A DNA stretch of 64,000 bases from Microbacterium paraoxydans (GTDB lineage Bacteria > Actinomycetota > Actinomycetes > Actinomycetales > Microbacteriaceae), in contig NZ_JAIVLG010000005.1 of the NCBI RefSeq assembly GCF_020524545.1, positions 1-64,000 of the forward strand. Direction: 5' to 3'. A program made the translations under genes and the position numbers. Shown one piece after another: positions 61,233-64,000 of this stretch. How positions within the stretch are numbered: position 1 is the stretch's first letter; each line of letters opens with the position of its first letter. The notes under the pieces were generated by a model. The model was not told where the DNA came from and searched no databases. It saw nothing but the letters and a program-made list of their open reading frames with translations.

Positions 61233-64000
61233 GTGCCGACCACCCTCGCCGAACCCCTGGACACTGCACTGCTGGGTGCCAGGACACAGGTCCATTCGCG
61301 CTCCATCGACCGCTTCGCCCGGGCCCACGACGCGTCCCACTATCTGCTCATCCCCGATGCGATCCTCTCCCCCGCCGATGCCGAGGGCGTGGCCCGAGCT
61401 TTCGGCGCAGTCCGAGCCGCGGGCCGCACGATGACCTTCCGGTCCGGAGGCACCAGCCTCTCCGGGCAGAGCGTGAGCGGCGACATCCTCGTCGACACGC
61501 GCAGCAACTTCCGCGACATCCGCGTGGAGGAAGACGGGACCGTGGTGCGAGTGGGCCCGGGTGCGACCGTTCGTCAGGTCAACACCCGCCTGTCGCGCTA
61601 CCGCCGCAAGCTCGGCCCCGATCCCGCGAGCGAGATCGCCTGCACGATCGGCGGAGTCATCGCGAACAACTCCAGCGGGATGGCTTGCGGCATCACGGAG
61701 AACTCGTATCAGACGATCGAGTCGATGACGATCGTGCTGCCGAGCGGGACGATCATCGACACCGGCCGTCCGGACGCGAACGAGCTGCTGCGCGCAGCGG
61801 AACCCGAGATCGTTGCGGGCCTGCTCGCGCTGAAGGAACGCCTGCTCGCCGCCCCCGAGCATGTCGCCTTCCTCCGCCAGCAGTTCTCGATGAAGAACAC
61901 GATGGGCTACGGCCTCAACGCCCTCCTGGACTTCGAAGATCCCGTGCGCATCCTGGAGCACCTCGTCATCGGGTCCGAAGGCACGCTCGCCTTCGTCGCG
62001 GAGGCCCGTTTCCGCACGATCGAGGTGCGACCGGCGATCGCGACAGGGCTTCTCGTTTTCGAGACGCTCTCGGCGGCAATGACAGCCCTCCCCGACCTGA
62101 CCCGACTCGGTCTCGCCACCATCGAGCTCCTGGATGCGGCGTCGCTTCGGGTCGCTCAGGGGCTGAGCGACGTTCCCTCCGCGATCGCCGAGATCGACGT
62201 CCGGGGACACGCCGCGCTGCTGGTCGAGGTCCACGCCGCCGACACGGAGGCTCTCACGGCAGCGAGCGGGCTGGCGCAGACGCGCTTCGAGCAGCTTCCC
62301 TTGGCCGTGCCCCCGCGCCTCACCACGGATGCGGGCGAGCGCGCCGCGCTGTGGCACGTGCGCAAGGGGCTCTACACCGCGGTCGCCGGAGCCCGCCCCT
62401 CCGGCACCACGGCGCTGCTGGAAGACATCGTGGTGCCCGTCCCGCGCCTCCTCGCGACCTGCGAACGCCTGATCGAGCTGTTCGCCGAGCACGGCTATGA
62501 GGGATCGGTCATCTTCGGTCATGCCAAGGACGGCAACGTCCACTTCCTGCTCAACGAACGCTTCGACGACCCCGACAGCGTCGCGCGCTACCGACGATTC
62601 ACGGATGATCTGGTGGAGCTGGTCCTCGCCCAGCAGGGATCGCTCAAGGCCGAACACGGAACCGGCCGGATCATGGCCCCGTTCGTGCGCCGCCAGTACG
62701 GCGATGAGCTCACCGACATGATGTGGGAGATCAAGGCGCTGCTCGACCCCGACGGCATCTTGAATCCCGGAGTCGTCCTGTCCGACGACCCTGAGTCGTA
62801 CCTGTACGACCTCAAGCGGGTGCCGACGGTCGAGAACGAGGTCGACCGCTGCGTCGAGTGCGGCTACTGCGAACCGACCTGCCCGAGCAAGAGCATCACC
62901 CTCACTCCCCGACAGCGCATCGTGATCCGTCGCGACATGGCGTGGGCCGAGGAACAGGGCGACACCGAGCTGCTGCGCGATCTGCAGAAGGACTACGACT
63001 ACGACGGCGTCCAGACCTGCGCAGTCGATGGCATGTGCGGCGTGGCCTGCCCCGTCGACATCAACACCGGTGATCTCGTGCGACGGCTTCGCGCGGAGCA
63101 GTCGAACGCCGTCGAAGGCGCGATGTGGGGTACTGCGGCCAAGCACTGGGGCACGGTCACGCGCGCCGGAGGAGTCGCGCTCACCGTCGCCGATGCCCTC
63201 CCTGCGCCGCTCGTGCGCGGGGTGACGCATCTCGGCCGCTCCCTCCTCGGCGCTGACACCGTGCCTCTGTACGACGGCGGGCTCCCCCGCGGCGGTTCGA
63301 AGCCGCCGCGCCCGGACTCCCCCGCCGATGCACAGGCCGTGTTCTTCGGCGCCTGCATCGGGACGATGTTCGGCGCAGAAGGGGCGGGCGAGGGGTCGCG
63401 GGATGCGCTCCGCGCGCTGCTGGACCGTGCGGGTATCGCCGTCGTGATGCCGGAGGAGAACGGCGGCCTCTGCTGCGGCACACCGTGGAAGTCGAAGGGT
63501 CACCTGGACGGATACGCCCTGATGTCGGACCGGGTGCTGGAGTCGCTGTGGGAGGCCAGCCGGCATGGGGAGCTCCCCGTGGTGTGCGACGCCGCGTCGT
63601 GCACCGAGGGCCTGGACGTGATGCTCGCGCAATCGGTCAAGAGGAACCCGCGCTACGCGGGGCTGCGGATCGAAGACGCCACGACGTTCGTGGCCCGCGA
63701 GGTGCTGCCGAAGGTCTCCGTGTCCGCCAAGCTCCCCACGGTGGCCGTGCATCCGACCTGTTCCACGACGGCGCTCGGGGCGACACAAGCGCTGACGGCG
63801 ATCGCCGGAGCCGTCGCGGACGATGTGTTCATCCCCGAAGGGTGGGGCTGCTGCGCTTTCGCCGGCGACCGCGGCATGCTGCATCCGGAGCTAACGGCCA
63901 GCGCCACCGCTCAGGAGTCAGCGGAGATCGCCGAGGCCGAGAGCGCGCGCGGTGACTTCGACGCGTTCGTCTCGGCGAACCGCACGTGCGAGATCGGGAT
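61233..64000 (+). CDS. FAD/Fe-S D-lactate dehydrogenase-type oxidoreductase (partial at window end)
   Basis: A GTG at 61233 after CAGAGGAGCACC opens a frame of 922 codons still open at the window edge. The order is an FAD-binding PCMH domain (SGGTSLSGQSVSGD near 71-84, NNSSGMACG), an FAD-oxidase C-terminal domain (HAKDGNVHF, AEHGTGR), a 4Fe-4S ferredoxin pair (CVECGYCEPTCPS at about 540-552 and near 596-610), and two CCG domains (GGLCCG near 746, GWGCCAFAG near 871). It ends at the conserved NRTCEIG. This is the fused Dld/GlcD-LldE-like architecture of quinone-linked D-lactate or 2-hydroxyacid dehydrogenases. The last few residues are missing. Confidence 0.92.
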   Translation, partial: MPTTLAEPLDTALLGARTQVHSRSIDRFARAHDASHYLLIPDAILSPADAEGVARAFGAVRAAGRTMTFRSGGTSLSGQSVSGDILVDTRSNFRDIRVEEDGTVVRVGPGATVRQVNTRLSRYRRKLGPDPASEIACTIGGVIANNSSGMACGITENSYQTIESMTIVLPSGTIIDTGRPDANELLRAAEPEIVAGLLALKERLLAAPEHVAFLRQQFSMKNTMGYGLNALLDFEDPVRILEHLVIGSEGTLAFVAEARFRTIEVRPAIATGLLVFETLSAAMTALPDLTRLGLATIELLDAASLRVAQGLSDVPSAIAEIDVRGHAALLVEVHAADTEALTAASGLAQTRFEQLPLAVPPRLTTDAGERAALWHVRKGLYTAVAGARPSGTTALLEDIVVPVPRLLATCERLIELFAEHGYEGSVIFGHAKDGNVHFLLNERFDDPDSVARYRRFTDDLVELVLAQQGSLKAEHGTGRIMAPFVRRQYGDELTDMMWEIKALLDPDGILNPGVVLSDDPESYLYDLKRVPTVENEVDRCVECGYCEPTCPSKSITLTPRQRIVIRRDMAWAEEQGDTELLRDLQKDYDYDGVQTCAVDGMCGVACPVDINTGDLVRRLRAEQSNAVEGAMWGTAAKHWGTVTRAGGVALTVADALPAPLVRGVTHLGRSLLGADTVPLYDGGLPRGGSKPPRPDSPADAQAVFFGACIGTMFGAEGAGEGSRDALRALLDRAGIAVVMPEENGGLCCGTPWKSKGHLDGYALMSDRVLESLWEASRHGELPVVCDAASCTEGLDVMLAQSVKRNPRYAGLRIEDATTFVAREVLPKVSVSAKLPTVAVHPTCSTTALGATQALTAIAGAVADDVFIPEGWGCCAFAGDRGMLHPELTASATAQESAEIAEAESARGDFDAFVSANRTCEIG

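Noticed and set aside
61170..63884. Long antisense frame (904 codons) opposite the D-lactate dehydrogenase gene
   Set aside because: The plus strand encodes clear FAD, ferredoxin and CCG motifs throughout. The antisense product is low-complexity and has no homology pattern.
1..64000. CRISPR arrays, insertion sequences, prophage or rRNA genes
   Set aside because: No regularly spaced repeats, transposase or integrase motifs, or rRNA segments were found. The only direct repeat is the pair at 52357-52394.

Overview
The window is high-GC, densely coded chromosomal DNA. It most resembles a Microbacteriaceae actinobacterium, probably Microbacterium or a close relative. Supporting signs are the cysteine-free L32 variant, the DUF2004, DUF3515, DUF177 and DUF4349 proteins, short or leaderless 5' ends, and the recG-coaD-DUF177-rpmF-rnc-mutM / smc-ftsY / ffh arrangement. 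The genus is inferred from recognised families, not from a search. I see no insertion sequence, integrase, prophage, CRISPR array or rRNA. Two tRNA genes are present (Glu-CTC and Gln-CTG).

Layout. 0-6.4 kb: a divergent LysR/EamA exporter pair, ffh, a TetR regulator, coupled lipB-lipA and a DUF2004 protein. 6.5-11 kb: smc-ftsY on the minus strand. 11-15.1 kb: a plus-strand island set between smc and mutM. It holds a promoter, a 36-codon leader-like ORF, a 94-aa unknown protein, a two-domain GNAT enzyme and an FtsX-type ABC transporter. 15.1-20.2 kb: recG-coaD-DUF177-rpmF-rnc-mutM, read right to left. 20.2-28.8 kb: rsmD, thiL, a DUF3515 lipoprotein, then leuC-leuD-murA-acyltransferase-gpsA-ddl on the minus strand. 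A 16-residue peptide with four consecutive leucines and a 10-bp stem precede leuC.

28.9-38.9 kb is accessory metabolism and regulation. It has a Cys/Met-type PLP sulfhydrylase coupled to a flavin monooxygenase, DUF427, a Lon-N protein and a TerC exporter. It also has an ECF sigma factor overlapping a DUF4349 membrane protein, an ArsR-like regulator overlapping an MFS pump (with a clean operator), tRNA-Glu, a metal hydrolase and a GNAT enzyme. 38.9-48.5 kb: pepN, a type IB topoisomerase, a small membrane protein and a jetC-jetB-jetA (MksBEF/Wadjet-like SMC) operon in which no jetD nuclease gene is visible.

48.5-54.6 kb: tRNA-Gln, gltX, an MFS protein, an FAH-family hydrolase, ilvE and leuB. 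54.7-64 kb: a DHA2 efflux pump divergent from its TetR regulator, serA, three small membrane proteins of unknown role, and an LldR-like GntR regulator divergent from a D-lactate dehydrogenase-type flavo/Fe-S protein that runs off the window end.

The points most worth a second look are the JetABC module without JetD, the leucine leader peptide in front of leuCD, the leader ORF in front of the GNAT/ABC island, and the ECF sigma-DUF4349 pair.
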